Shown: in pieces, positions 1-7,881 of the stretch
Numbering within the stretch: the stretch's first letter is position 1
How the letters are laid out: every line of letters starts with the position of its first letter
Assembly (NCBI GenBank): GCA_902588515.1
Contig: CACIPP010000003.1
Span: 1 to 64,000 of the forward strand
Direction: 5' to 3'
DNA: 64,000 nt
Source: GCA-002704185 sp902588515
GTDB lineage: Bacteria; Pseudomonadota; Alphaproteobacteria; Pelagibacterales; Pelagibacteraceae
Position numbers and translations under genes: made by a program
Notes under the pieces: model-generated
What the model was told of the DNA's origin: nothing
Database searches by the model: none
Seen by the model: only the letters and a program-made list of their open reading frames with translations

Positions 1-1
1 A

Positions 2-34
2 GACAATATTGTCATATTGAGATTTTCTCTCAAT
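2..34. promoter_or_regulatory. palindrome and inverted repeat upstream of the cox-like operon
   Basis: A perfect 12-base palindrome, gacaatattgtc (2-13), is followed by a 7-bp inverted repeat, attgaga/tctcaat (16-22 and 28-34, loop ttttc). Both lie within 60 bases of the first operon gene. They could be an operator, or the tail of a terminator belonging to a gene left of the window. The sequence does not decide between these. Confidence 0.3.
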
Positions 35-71
35 TTAGTAAATTTAGATTAATATTTTTTTAGGGGAGAAC

Positions 72-533
72 ATGAAATCAATAAACATAACCATAAACGG
101 TAAAAAAGTTTCGAAAGAAGTTGAAGATTATACTTTATTATCAACATTTATAAGAGAAAATTTAAATTTAACTGGCACACATATTGGATGCGATACAAGT
201 CAGTGTGGTGCGTGTGTTGTCCACGTAGATGGGAAATCAATGAAAAGTTGTGCATTGTTAGCTGCTGACGTTAACGGAGCTAAAGTAACGACCATAGAAG
301 GTTTAGCAGAAAATGGTAAACTTCACCCAATGCAAGAAGCTTTTAAAAAGCATCACGGCTTACAGTGCGGCTATTGTACACCAGGTATGGTAATGAGCGC
401 AGTTGATTTATTGAAAAATAAAAAGAATCCTAGTGATAAGGAGATTCGTGAATGGTTAGAAGGTAACATTTGCCGATGTACTGGATACCAAAACATCGTT
501 GCAGCAGTTAAAGATGCTGCATCAAAAATGTAA
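72..533 (+). CDS. molybdenum hydroxylase small subunit, 2 x [2Fe-2S] (CoxS/XdhA-like)
   Basis: Electron-transfer subunit of a xanthine-oxidase-family molybdenum hydroxylase, 153 residues, the usual length. The plant-ferredoxin-type cluster ligands are C40, C45, C48 and C60. The second cluster uses C99, C102, C134 and C136 in the CGYC...CRC arrangement typical of the family. It starts at an ATG with a strong ribosome site (aggggagaac). The large and FAD subunits follow at about 25-base spacing, so the three should be co-translated as one complex. The subunit does not itself define the substrate; see the large subunit. Family certain, physiological substrate unknown. Confidence 0.93.
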   Translation: MKSINITINGKKVSKEVEDYTLLSTFIRENLNLTGTHIGCDTSQCGACVVHVDGKSMKSCALLAADVNGAKVTTIEGLAENGKLHPMQEAFKKHHGLQCGYCTPGMVMSAVDLLKNKKNPSDKEIREWLEGNICRCTGYQNIVAAVKDAASKM

Positions 534-558
534 ATAAAAAACTAAAAAGGAGAAAAAA

Positions 559-2937
559 ATGGCAGCAAGCATGATAGGATCTAAAGTTGAAAGAAAAGAA
601 GATAAAAAATTTTTAACAGGTAAAGGACGATATACGGCTGATATTACATTAGCTAATCAAACATTTGGATATTTTATTAGATCGCCACACGCTCGCGCAA
701 AAATAAAAAATATTGACATCTCTAAAGCAAAAAAAGCCAACGGTGTAATTGATGTATTAACTGCGAAAGAATTAAATGAAGATAAAATCGGCGGGTTAAT
801 TGCTGGTTGGAAAATTGTTAGCAAAGACGGAACAGATATGAAAATCCCTCCGCATCCAGCTCTAGCAAGTGACAGCGTTAACTACGTTGGAGATCACGTA
901 GCACTTGTAGTTGCAGAAACATTGCAACAAGCCAGGGATGCAGCCGAACTAGTTAAAGTTGATTACAAAGTTTTAAAAGCAGTTGTAAACACTGGTGATG
1001 CGATGAATTCAGAGTCAATTCATGACGGAATAGATAAAAATTTATCATTTGATTGGGAACTTGGAGATAAAGCAAAAACTGACGAAGCTTTTGCAAGTGC
1101 TGACAAAATTGTAAAAATGACTTTGACAAATAACAGATTAGTTCCAAACGCTATGGAGCCAAGAGCATCGATCGGTGATTTTAATCCATCATCAGAAGAA
1201 TTAACTCTATATACAACAAGCCAAAACCCACATTTATCTAGACTTGTAATGTCAGCTTTCAACGCTATTCATCCTGAACATAAATTTAGGATCATTGCAC
1301 CAGATGTAGGCGGAGGATTTGGTTCTAAAATTTATCCTTACGCAGAAGATGTTGTAATTGCTTGGGCTGCTAAAAGATTACAAAGACCGGTCAAATGGGT
1401 TTGTGAAAGAACTGATTCATTTTTATCAGACTGTCATGGAAGAGATCACATAACTAATTGTGAACTTGCAATTAAAAATGATGGAACAGTTACAGGATTA
1501 AAAGTTGATACAATTGCCAATTTAGGGGGCTATGCTTCGTTATTTTCAACTGTTACTCCAACTTATTTATATGGACCATTGGTTTTAGGACTATACAATA
1601 TAGCTTCTGCTTATTGTAATGTGAAAGCTGTATATACTAATACAGCACCAGTAGATGCTTATCGTGGTGCAGGTCGACCAGAAGCTACATACATGATTGA
1701 GAGATTAATGGATAAGGCTGCTAAAGAAATGGGAATGGATAGAGCTGAATTTAGAAAGAAAAACTTTATTAGACAATTTCCACACCAGCAGTGCTTAGTT
1801 CATAATATTGACTCAGGGGATTATGAAGCGCACTTCAATAGAGCATTAGAACTTTCTGATTATTCTAACTTTGAAAAAAGAAAAGCAGAGTCTGCTGCAA
1901 AAGGAAAGTTAAGAGGAATTGGTTTCTCAACTTATATTGAAGCTTGTGGTATTGCACCATCTGCTGCAGTAATGTCTTTAGGAGCTGGAGTAGGACTTTG
2001 GGAGTCTGCAGAAATTAGATTTAACGCGACTGGCAATATTTCAGTTATGACGGGTACTCACAGCCATGGACAAGGGCATGACACAACATTTACACAAATC
2101 GTGGCCGACAAACTTGGTGTACCAATAGAAAATATTGATTTAGTCCACGGTGATACAGACAAAGGGCCGTTCGGTATGGGGACTTATGGTTCAAGATCAC
2201 TTGCGGTTGGTGGTTCAGCTATTTCAAAAGCTTGCGATAAAATTGTAGAAAAAGGAAAAAAAGTTGCAGCTCACATGCTTGAAGCCAATCCAGATGAGAT
2301 TGAGTTTAAAGATGGTGAGTTTATTGTTCCAAACTCTAATAAGAAGAAAACTATTGGTGAAATAGCCTTTGCTTGTTATTTACCAGGAACTTACGGCGAA
2401 ATTAAATCTCCTCTACCTGAGGGGGTTGAACCAGGGTTAAAAGAAACTGCATTTTATGATCCAGTTAACTTTTCATTCCCAGCAGGTTCACATGTTTGTG
2501 AAGTAGAAGTAGATCCAACAACAGGGGAAACAAAAGTGGATACTTATACTTGTGTTGACGATTTTGGAAATTTAATTAATCCAATGATTGTTGAAGGGCA
2601 AATTCACGGTGGATTAGCGCAGGGTATTGGTCAAGCTTTATATGAAAATGCTTATTATGACGAGACTGGTCAATTGGTGACAGCTTCATACATGGATTAC
2701 ACTATGCCAAGAGCTGACAATTTTCCAGAGTTCAGAATTGACTATACTTGCACTCCAGCAACATCCAATCCTTTAGGTGTAAAAGGTTGCGGAGAAGCAG
2801 GTGCTATTGCTTCACCACCAGCTGTGATGAATGCAGTAATTGATGCAATTGGAACAGAAGTTTCAATGCCAGCAACTTCTGAAAAAGTTTGGAAAGCTTT
2901 AAAAGATAAGTCAGATTCAAAGAAAAAAGCTGCTTAA
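559..2937 (+). CDS. molybdenum hydroxylase large subunit, CoxL form II type
   Basis: Mo-cofactor-binding catalytic subunit (792 residues) of a xanthine-oxidase-family enzyme. The active-site loop reads AYRGAGR (residues 367-373, bases 1657-1677). This is the form II signature, not the AYxCSFR motif of genuine aerobic CO dehydrogenase. The conserved base glutamate is E746, in GCGEAGAIASPPAV. The N-terminus begins GSKVERKEDKKFLTGKGRY, the usual family opening. The flanking 2Fe-2S and FAD subunits and downstream XdhC/MocA maturation genes make a complete enzyme likely. Form II proteins are often annotated carbon-monoxide dehydrogenase, but CO oxidation by them is poorly supported. A purine, aldehyde or N-heterocycle substrate is as likely. 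Confidence 0.93.
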   Translation: MAASMIGSKVERKEDKKFLTGKGRYTADITLANQTFGYFIRSPHARAKIKNIDISKAKKANGVIDVLTAKELNEDKIGGLIAGWKIVSKDGTDMKIPPHPALASDSVNYVGDHVALVVAETLQQARDAAELVKVDYKVLKAVVNTGDAMNSESIHDGIDKNLSFDWELGDKAKTDEAFASADKIVKMTLTNNRLVPNAMEPRASIGDFNPSSEELTLYTTSQNPHLSRLVMSAFNAIHPEHKFRIIAPDVGGGFGSKIYPYAEDVVIAWAAKRLQRPVKWVCERTDSFLSDCHGRDHITNCELAIKNDGTVTGLKVDTIANLGGYASLFSTVTPTYLYGPLVLGLYNIASAYCNVKAVYTNTAPVDAYRGAGRPEATYMIERLMDKAAKEMGMDRAEFRKKNFIRQFPHQQCLVHNIDSGDYEAHFNRALELSDYSNFEKRKAESAAKGKLRGIGFSTYIEACGIAPSAAVMSLGAGVGLWESAEIRFNATGNISVMTGTHSHGQGHDTTFTQIVADKLGVPIENIDLVHGDTDKGPFGMGTYGSRSLAVGGSAISKACDKIVEKGKKVAAHMLEANPDEIEFKDGEFIVPNSNKKKTIGEIAFACYLPGTYGEIKSPLPEGVEPGLKETAFYDPVNFSFPAGSHVCEVEVDPTTGETKVDTYTCVDDFGNLINPMIVEGQIHGGLAQGIGQALYENAYYDETGQLVTASYMDYTMPRADNFPEFRIDYTCTPATSNPLGVKGCGEAGAIASPPAVMNAVIDAIGTEVSMPATSEKVWKALKDKSDSKKKAA

Positions 2938-2962
2938 CTTTTAATAAAAAAAAGGGGGACAT

Positions 2963-3751
2963 ATGAAGGCATTTAATTTTCACGAAGTTAAGAGCGTGAA
3001 GGAAGCTACTAAACTAGCATCTAATAAATCGACTTTTCTTGCAGGTGGTATGACATTAATTCCTTCAATGAAAATGAGATTATCAAGTTTTTCAGATGTC
3101 ATCGATATAAAAGAGATAAAAGAACTTTACGGGATCAAGGTTAAAGGCAAATCGGTAATAATAGGGGCAAATACTAAACATGCTGATGTTGCGGCTTCTA
3201 AGGAAGTACGAAAAGCTTTACACTCTTTAGCAGGCTTAGCTGAAGGAATAGGTGACCCCCAAGTTAGAAATTGCGGAACATTAGGTGGCTCTATTTCAAA
3301 TAATGATCCAACAGCGTGTTATCCATCAGCTTGTATTGCGTTAGATGCAATAATTCATACATCAAGTCGAAAAGTCGAGGCTGAAAAATTTTTTACAGGC
3401 ATGTTCGAAACATCATTAAAAAAAGGTGAATTAGTTACTGCAGTTGAATTTCAAATACCAGAAAAATCTTGTTACATTAAATTTCCAAATCCAGCATCAA
3501 GATATGCTATGGTTGGAGTTTATATTGCAAAATTTAAAAAAGAAGTACGCTGCGCAGTAACAGGCGCACAATCAGTTGTTTACCGTTGTAAAGAAATAGA
3601 AAAAGCATTGAATAATAATTTTTCAGAAAGCGCCTTAGATAGCGTAAGTTTAAAATCATCGAACTTAAACTCTGATATTCATGCTTCTGCTGAATACCGT
3701 GCTAGTTTAATCGTATCTTGCGCACAAAAAGCAGTAGCTGGCTCAAAGTAG
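2963..3751 (+). CDS. molybdenum hydroxylase FAD-binding medium subunit (CoxM-like)
   Basis: FAD-binding subunit (262 residues) that takes electrons from the 2Fe-2S subunit. The first FAD-binding stretch is AGGMTLIPSMKMRL near residue 28. The second is GDPQVRNCGTLGGSISNNDP near residue 97, matching the family's TIGG-type loop. A C-terminal CO_deh_flav_C-like domain completes it. The start has an excellent ribosome site (aaagggggac then ATATG). Third gene of the operon, 25 bases after the large subunit. The acceptor after FAD (quinone, NAD or oxygen) cannot be read from the sequence. Confidence 0.92.
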   Translation: MKAFNFHEVKSVKEATKLASNKSTFLAGGMTLIPSMKMRLSSFSDVIDIKEIKELYGIKVKGKSVIIGANTKHADVAASKEVRKALHSLAGLAEGIGDPQVRNCGTLGGSISNNDPTACYPSACIALDAIIHTSSRKVEAEKFFTGMFETSLKKGELVTAVEFQIPEKSCYIKFPNPASRYAMVGVYIAKFKKEVRCAVTGAQSVVYRCKEIEKALNNNFSESALDSVSLKSSNLNSDIHASAEYRASLIVSCAQKAVAGSK

Positions 3752-3888
3752 TGATATTAAGAACTATAATTGGTTTAAAAATAATTAAATATTCGTTTTT
3801 AACAGGAATATTGACAGGTATTTGTTTAAATCATTGCAATAAAAACAAAAAAAACTCAAAAAAAGTTACCGTTTCAAAAAAGAATTAG
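3751..3888 (+). CDS. possible 45-residue ORF with a GTG start, coupled to the FAD subunit
   Basis: An open frame starts with GTG overlapping the preceding stop by one base (TAGTG) and runs 45 codons to TAG. The first half is hydrophobic (KYSFLTGILTGICLNH within it) and the second is rich in Lys, Asn and Ser. No family is recognised. Position and coupling speak for a gene. Against it are the weak start codon, the lack of an independent ribosome site and an A-rich tail that could stay open by chance. Otherwise the 150-base gap before the XdhC genes holds nothing obvious. Confidence 0.3.
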   Translation: MILRTIIGLKIIKYSFLTGILTGICLNHCNKNKKNSKKVTVSKKN

Positions 3889-3901
3889 TATTATCCTAGT
3901 C

Positions 3902-4231
3902 ATGAAAAATTCTTTTGATGAGAAAATCTTAGATGAGGCACATCAATGGATACAACAGAAGCGTAATGTTGTCCTAGCTACTGTTATTCAAACATGGGGC
4001 TCTTCACCAAGGCCCATTGGAAGTCGGATGATAATTAATGATAAGGGTGATTTTTCCGGATCAGTTTCGGGTGGTTGTGTTGAGGGGGATGTTGTTAGAC
4101 AATCTATTGAATTATTATCTAAACCAGAAAATTTTAAAAAAATTGAATACAAAGTTTCTAATGAAAGTGCCTGGGAAGTAGGTCTTGCTTGCGGTGGAGA
4201 AATTGCAATATTTTTGGAAAAGATTCACTAA
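3902..4231 (+). CDS. XdhC/CoxI family protein, N-terminal-domain type
   Basis: 109-residue protein matching the XdhC_CoxI domain, whose family helps insert or sulfurate the molybdenum cofactor of xanthine-oxidase-type enzymes. Visible signatures are VQ/IQTWGSSPRPIGSRM near residue 30, GSVSGGCVEGDV near 52 and the closing VGLACGGEI. The Rossmann half of XdhC is encoded separately three bases downstream, so the two probably act together. Such a split is seen in other bacteria and does not look like a recent break, because each part has its own sensible start and stop. Confidence 0.85.
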   Translation: MKNSFDEKILDEAHQWIQQKRNVVLATVIQTWGSSPRPIGSRMIINDKGDFSGSVSGGCVEGDVVRQSIELLSKPENFKKIEYKVSNESAWEVGLACGGEIAIFLEKIH

Positions 4232-4234
4232 TAA

Positions 4235-4915
4235 ATGAAAATAGATCTTTTATCTAAAGTAATTGAATTAAAAAGTAAAAAAAAAGAATTCTCCATTATT
4301 ACTGATTTACAAACTGCAAAAAACTACGTTTATGATCCTGATTGCAAACTAGATAAAGATTTAGAAGATTTTAAAATAAATATAAAAGAATCTTTCACTA
4401 ATCGCAAAGATGGCATGATAAAAGACACAAATCTCTTTATAAAAAATTATTTCAGACCAATACAAGTTGTAATTGTTGGAGCAGTACATATCGCCCAGTA
4501 CTTTGTAGAATTTGCCAAAAATTTAAATATTGAAATTAACATCATTGATCCTAGAGGATACTTTGCATCTGAAAAAAGATTTCCAGATACAAATATAATA
4601 AATCAATGGCCAAAAGATGCATTTAAAAAAATTTCACTGAATGAAAGAACTGCATTAATTGCATTAACTCATGATCCAAAAATTGACGACCCTGCAATTC
4701 AAGAAGCCCTTAAAAAAAAATGCTTTTATATTGGCGCCTTGGGTAGCAAAAATACTCATAAAAACCGATGTGAAAGGTTAAAAGAAAATGGCTTTAAAGA
4801 CGATGAAATTCAAAAAATTTTTGGTCCAATCGGAATTAAGTTTGGTGGACGATCGGCCCCAGAAATAGCCTTATCAATAATTTTTCAACTAATGACTGAG
4901 ATTTATAGAAAATGA
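4235..4915 (+). CDS. XdhC Rossmann-domain protein, molybdenum hydroxylase maturation
   Basis: 226-residue partner of the upstream XdhC/CoxI protein. The central Rossmann motif is VVIVGAVHIAQYF (near residue 89), followed by INIIDPRGYFASEKRFP and the late signatures YIGALGSKNTHKNR and GRSAPEIALSI, all typical of the XdhC C-terminal domain. It precedes the MocA-like gene with a 4-base ATGA overlap. Inferred role: holding and modifying the molybdenum cofactor for the enzyme encoded just upstream. The N-terminal 80 residues are less conserved. Confidence 0.82.
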   Translation: MKIDLLSKVIELKSKKKEFSIITDLQTAKNYVYDPDCKLDKDLEDFKINIKESFTNRKDGMIKDTNLFIKNYFRPIQVVIVGAVHIAQYFVEFAKNLNIEINIIDPRGYFASEKRFPDTNIINQWPKDAFKKISLNERTALIALTHDPKIDDPAIQEALKKKCFYIGALGSKNTHKNRCERLKENGFKDDEIQKIFGPIGIKFGGRSAPEIALSIIFQLMTEIYRK

Positions 4916-5472
4916 TTTCAGCTATTTTGCTAGCTGCAGGACAATCAAAACGTTTTGGAAATAACAATAAGTTAATAACTAAATATAAAAACAAAAATTT
5001 AATACAATTGTCTCTTACAAATATTATAAATAGTAATATTGATAATGTGATCGTTGTTTTGGGACATGATCAAGATTTAATAAAAAATAAAATTAACAAA
5101 AATAGAAAAATTAAATTTGTTATTAATAAAAAATTTCGTTCAGGCATGGCCTCATCAATTAAATCAGGTTTAAAAAAAATTAATATAAAAACAAAAGGTT
5201 TTTTTGTCTGTCTTGGGGATATGCCAAAAGTAAATAAAAACATCTACAACAAAATAATAAAAAGTTTTAACAAGCATAATCAGATAATAGTTCCGTATTT
5301 TAATAACAAAAGAGGTAACCCCGTGATTTTTCCAATAAAATATAAGAAAAAATTTTTTAAATTAAAAGGTGATAATGGCGCTAAAAAATTAATCAAAAAT
5401 AATTGTCAAAAAATTATTTTTAAAAATAACGCAGTTGTGTTTGATATTGATTATAAGAAAGATCTCAAATAA
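4912..5472 (+). CDS. MobA/MocA-like molybdenum cofactor nucleotidyltransferase
   Basis: 186-residue NTP-transferase. The N-terminal ILLAAGQSKRFGNNNKLI is the GxG..RxG..K nucleotide-binding loop of the MobA-like superfamily. CLGDMPKV near residue 102 is the metal-binding LxDMP motif. The GNPVIFP stretch near residue 139 is also typical of MocA, which makes the cytosine-dinucleotide cofactor used by xanthine-oxidase-family enzymes. Last gene of the molybdenum operon, overlapping the XdhC gene by ATGA. Cytidylyl specificity is inferred from the neighbourhood. It is unusually Lys/Asn-rich, in keeping with the low GC. Confidence 0.82.
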   Translation: MISAILLAAGQSKRFGNNNKLITKYKNKNLIQLSLTNIINSNIDNVIVVLGHDQDLIKNKINKNRKIKFVINKKFRSGMASSIKSGLKKINIKTKGFFVCLGDMPKVNKNIYNKIIKSFNKHNQIIVPYFNNKRGNPVIFPIKYKKKFFKLKGDNGAKKLIKNNCQKIIFKNNAVVFDIDYKKDLK

Positions 5473-6064
5473 AATTTTGAATATAGTCTTTTAATTTACT
5501 TGGGTCGTCTAAGGTAATTATATTAATACCAAGGTTTTGTGCAGCTTCAGTATTTTCTGGTCTATCGTCAATAAACAATGTTTTACTAGGATTACAATCA
5601 AATTTTTTAATTGCCAATTCATAAATCTTTTTATCCGGTTTTTTCAGCCCAACTTTTCCAGAAATAATCATATCATCGAATTCATTTAAAAATTTATTTT
5701 GTTTCATAAAATTATCAAATTGATCTCCAGGAAAATTACTTAATATATAAATTTTTTTTCCCTTTTTTTTTAGATTTAACGCTATTTTTAAATTTTCTTC
5801 ATATATTCCATCGATCATTTCTAAAAATCTCCCATAAAAAGCTTCAATAGGAACTTTATAGTCTGGATATTTCTTTACAAGTGAGTCAGCAGCTTGAGAT
5901 GTATCATACTTTGTATCTTGTTTAATGTGCCAATCCCAAGTACAGATATTATTTAAAAAATATTTAATTTCTTTATCGGTTTTAAAAAACTTTTTAAAAA
6001 GATTTTCTACTTTGAATTTTACAATTACTTTTCCAAGATCAAAAATATATTTGTCTATGACCAT
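5465..6064 (-). CDS. HAD-superfamily phosphatase, YihX-like
   Basis: 199-residue haloacid-dehalogenase-type hydrolase. Motif I is YIFDLGKVIVKF, with Gly in place of the second Asp as in the YihX/epoxide-hydrolase-like branch (FDLGNV). Motif II is ILSNF, motif III GLKKPDKKIYELA, and motif IV TLFIDDRPENTEAA. Substrate unknown; sugar phosphates are common for this branch. It is the last gene of a four-gene reverse operon with hisI and overlaps the stop of the tiny membrane ORF by one base (TAATG). It converges with, and overlaps by 8 bases, the molybdenum operon. Confidence 0.83.
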   Translation of the reverse strand: MVIDKYIFDLGKVIVKFKVENLFKKFFKTDKEIKYFLNNICTWDWHIKQDTKYDTSQAADSLVKKYPDYKVPIEAFYGRFLEMIDGIYEENLKIALNLKKKGKKIYILSNFPGDQFDNFMKQNKFLNEFDDMIISGKVGLKKPDKKIYELAIKKFDCNPSKTLFIDDRPENTEAAQNLGINIITLDDPSKLKDYIQNFI

Positions 6065-6147
6065 TAGTTAATCTTGGGCGCTACAAAAAATATAAATGTG
6101 GTAAATGCAAATATTATAATTAAGAAAATAAATAAATCGTCGTTCAT
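6064..6147 (-). CDS. 27-residue single-span membrane microprotein
   Basis: A tiny ORF of 27 codons. It starts on the ATGA that carries the stop of the DUF2237 gene and ends on the TAATG that carries the start of the HAD gene. The product is MNDD followed by about 20 almost purely hydrophobic residues (LFIFLIIIFAFTTFIFFVAP) and a short KIN end, so one transmembrane helix is expected. Coupling on both sides argues that it is translated. No family is recognised. A hydrophobic run could arise by chance in T-rich DNA, which limits confidence. Confidence 0.5.
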   Translation of the reverse strand: MNDDLFIFLIIIFAFTTFIFFVAPKIN

Positions 6148-6518
6148 GATAAATCAATAGCATACTTTTTTAAAACATCTAAATCTATAATTTCTAATGT
6201 TTTTATATTTGTGCTCTTCAAAAATATTTTACATGGATGCCCAGAATCTACCGCTCTTTTAAACCAAGTAGCGCACACGCACCAGCAATCACCATCTTTC
6301 AAACCTTCAAAATTAAACTCTGGTCTTGGTGTTACAAGATCATTACCGTTCTCTTTGCACCAGTTTAAGAAATCAGAATTAACTTTGGCACAAACGGTAT
6401 GAGTACCTTTGTCATTTTCATCGGTATTGCAACATCCGTCTCTATACCAACCTGTAACAGGATTTAATGAGCATAATTCAAGTTTATCATTTAAAACATT
6501 CTTTTGATTTGAACTCAT
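6144..6518 (-). CDS. DUF2237 family protein
   Basis: 124-residue cytosolic protein of the DUF2237 family. Recognised by LCSLNPVTGWYRDGCCNT, the central GDCWCVCATWFKRAVDSG and the VTPRPEFNFEGLKDGDCWC context. The Cys and His set could bind a metal, but no activity is established. It overlaps hisI by ATGA and is followed by the tiny membrane ORF through a second ATGA, so the reverse genes form one tightly coupled operon. Confidence 0.85.
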   Translation of the reverse strand: MSSNQKNVLNDKLELCSLNPVTGWYRDGCCNTDENDKGTHTVCAKVNSDFLNWCKENGNDLVTPRPEFNFEGLKDGDCWCVCATWFKRAVDSGHPCKIFLKSTNIKTLEIIDLDVLKKYAIDLS

Positions 6519-6982
6519 AATTTTGTTGGGTTTGGCATTCCTTTATAAACTTTTTCTGGATCAAATTTTTTTTCTTTTTCTTCAAACTTTAAAGTTGTAT
6601 CATTATTTTTACTATCACTATCGATTGAGCGATAAAAACATGATTTGTATCCAACGTGACAGCTGGCGCCATCTCCTATATCTACTGCAATCCAAATAGA
6701 GTCTTGATCATCATCAATCCTGATTGATTTTACCTTTTGTATAAACCCACTTGTTTTACCTTTGTGCCAAATTTCATTTCTTGATCTACTAAAGTAGTGT
6801 ACTTCTTTTGTTTCAATAGTTTTTTTTAATGCTTCCTCATTCATAAAACCATGCATTAGCACCTCTTTTGTATTAAAGTCAGTTGTAATAACAGGAATTA
6901 AACCTCTTTCGTCAAATTTAGGTGATAAATTTTTACCCTCTTCAACTTCTTTTACCGATATTCGTTTTTTAAACATTGTCAT
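6515..6982 (-). CDS. hisI: phosphoribosyl-AMP cyclohydrolase
   Basis: Third step of histidine synthesis, opening the purine ring of phosphoribosyl-AMP. 155 residues. Signatures are HGFMNEEALKKTIET, VHYFSRSRNEIWHKGKTSG and GASCHVGYKSCFYR, whose two Cys are zinc ligands in the family. The metal-site motif that usually reads DCDxD is DDDQD here. The Cys that is the third zinc ligand in characterised enzymes is therefore replaced by Asp, with one extra residue before the CH motif. hisI stands apart from other his genes and leads the reverse operon. The start is the MTMFKK at 6982; the second Met is nearly as good. Confidence 0.92.
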   Translation of the reverse strand: MTMFKKRISVKEVEEGKNLSPKFDERGLIPVITTDFNTKEVLMHGFMNEEALKKTIETKEVHYFSRSRNEIWHKGKTSGFIQKVKSIRIDDDQDSIWIAVDIGDGASCHVGYKSCFYRSIDSDSKNNDTTLKFEEKEKKFDPEKVYKGMPNPTKL

Positions 6983-7040
6983 GTAGCTCTTCTCTTGTAT
7001 ACTGCATTTTCAAAAATTTATTAGGGGTTTTTTTTAAAAA

Positions 7041-7643
7041 ATGAAAAATGTAGCAGATTTTAAAGCAAAAGTGCTTGAAAAAGTTTCAAAAGATGAAGCA
7101 GAAAAAGCAATCAAGGTAGTGTTGAAATATATTGGGGAAAATCCTAGCAGGGAAGGACTAATTGAAACCCCAAAAAGAGTCATAAAAGCATTCGATGAAT
7201 ATTTTAGCGGTTACAGCGAAAATCCTGAAGAATACTTGTCAAAAACTTTTGGAGATGTTGAAGGATACGATGATATGGTTATTCAAAAAAATATCTCAGT
7301 TCAAAGTCATTGTGAGCATCATATGGCTCCAATATTAGGTACAGCACATGTTGCCTATATTCCAGCAGAAAAAGTGGTAGGTTTGAGTAAACTCGCTAGA
7401 GTGGTTGATCTTTACTCACGTAGACTTCAAACGCAAGAAAGATTAACAATGCAAATAGCAAATTCTATCTTCAAAGGATTAAAAGCACATGGATCAGCTG
7501 TCAGTATTGATGCTGTACACCAGTGCATGACGACAAGAGGTGTAAAGAAAGAAGAAGCCAGGACAGTAACCAATTATTTTACAGGTGTTTTTAGAGATAG
7601 CCACAATCTTCAGGAAAGATTTCTTCATTATATCAAAAAATAA
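7041..7643 (+). CDS. folE: GTP cyclohydrolase I (FolE1)
   Basis: First step of tetrahydrofolate synthesis: GTP to 7,8-dihydroneopterin triphosphate and formate. 200 residues, the usual length. The zinc and active-site motif SVQSHCEHHMAPILG and the later HQCMTTRGVKK supply the Cys and His ligands. ENPSREGLIETPKRV and GLSKLARVVDLYSRRLQTQE are also characteristic. This is the zinc-dependent FolE1 type. It starts the forward run folE-zinc ribbon-acuI-lysR. It may belong functionally with the candidate p-aminobenzoate synthase at 13.2 kb. Confidence 0.96.
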   Translation: MKNVADFKAKVLEKVSKDEAEKAIKVVLKYIGENPSREGLIETPKRVIKAFDEYFSGYSENPEEYLSKTFGDVEGYDDMVIQKNISVQSHCEHHMAPILGTAHVAYIPAEKVVGLSKLARVVDLYSRRLQTQERLTMQIANSIFKGLKAHGSAVSIDAVHQCMTTRGVKKEEARTVTNYFTGVFRDSHNLQERFLHYIKK

Positions 7644-7647
7644 TTTT

Positions 7648-7881
7648 ATGGTTGTAATACCAGAAAAATATAATCATTTGAAAAAAATTTATGTTGATAC
7701 TACACGTATTGCTACACAGCTTGATAGTCCTAAGGTGTATTACACTATCAAACCTGAAATTGGTTATGTAGTTTGTGGCTATTGTAATATATGTTTTGTA
7801 TTAAAAGAAAATGCAGACATAGATACTGAAAGAGTATATTTCTATAACGAAAGGGAGAGTAAAAAATATGAGCAAGTTTAA
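7648..7881 (+). CDS. zf-CHCC-like small protein with a reduced metal site
   Basis: 77 residues from the ATG at 7648. An upstream ATG at 7585 lies inside folE and is unlikely. The segment SPKVYYTIKPEIGYVVCGYCNICFVLK aligns by eye with the zinc-finger proteins related to NDUFS6, which normally read C.G....HPRVYL...vCgYC..rFvl. Here the N-terminal Cys and His ligands are absent (SPKV in place of HPRV), while the CGYC pair is kept and a third Cys follows (CGYCNIC). It may therefore bind zinc differently or not at all. Translation probably couples to folE (4-base gap) and overlaps acuI by 14 bases. Confidence 0.6.
   Translation: MVVIPEKYNHLKKIYVDTTRIATQLDSPKVYYTIKPEIGYVVCGYCNICFVLKENADIDTERVYFYNERESKKYEQV

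Noticed and set aside
953..1262. Reverse-strand open frames inside the molybdenum large subunit
   Set aside because: Low-complexity hydrophobic shadows of a well-supported gene, with no ribosome site or recognisable motif.
72..3751. Aerobic carbon monoxide dehydrogenase
   Set aside because: The large subunit lacks the AYxCSFR active-site motif and has AYRGAGR, so only a form II molybdenum hydroxylase of unknown substrate is claimed.
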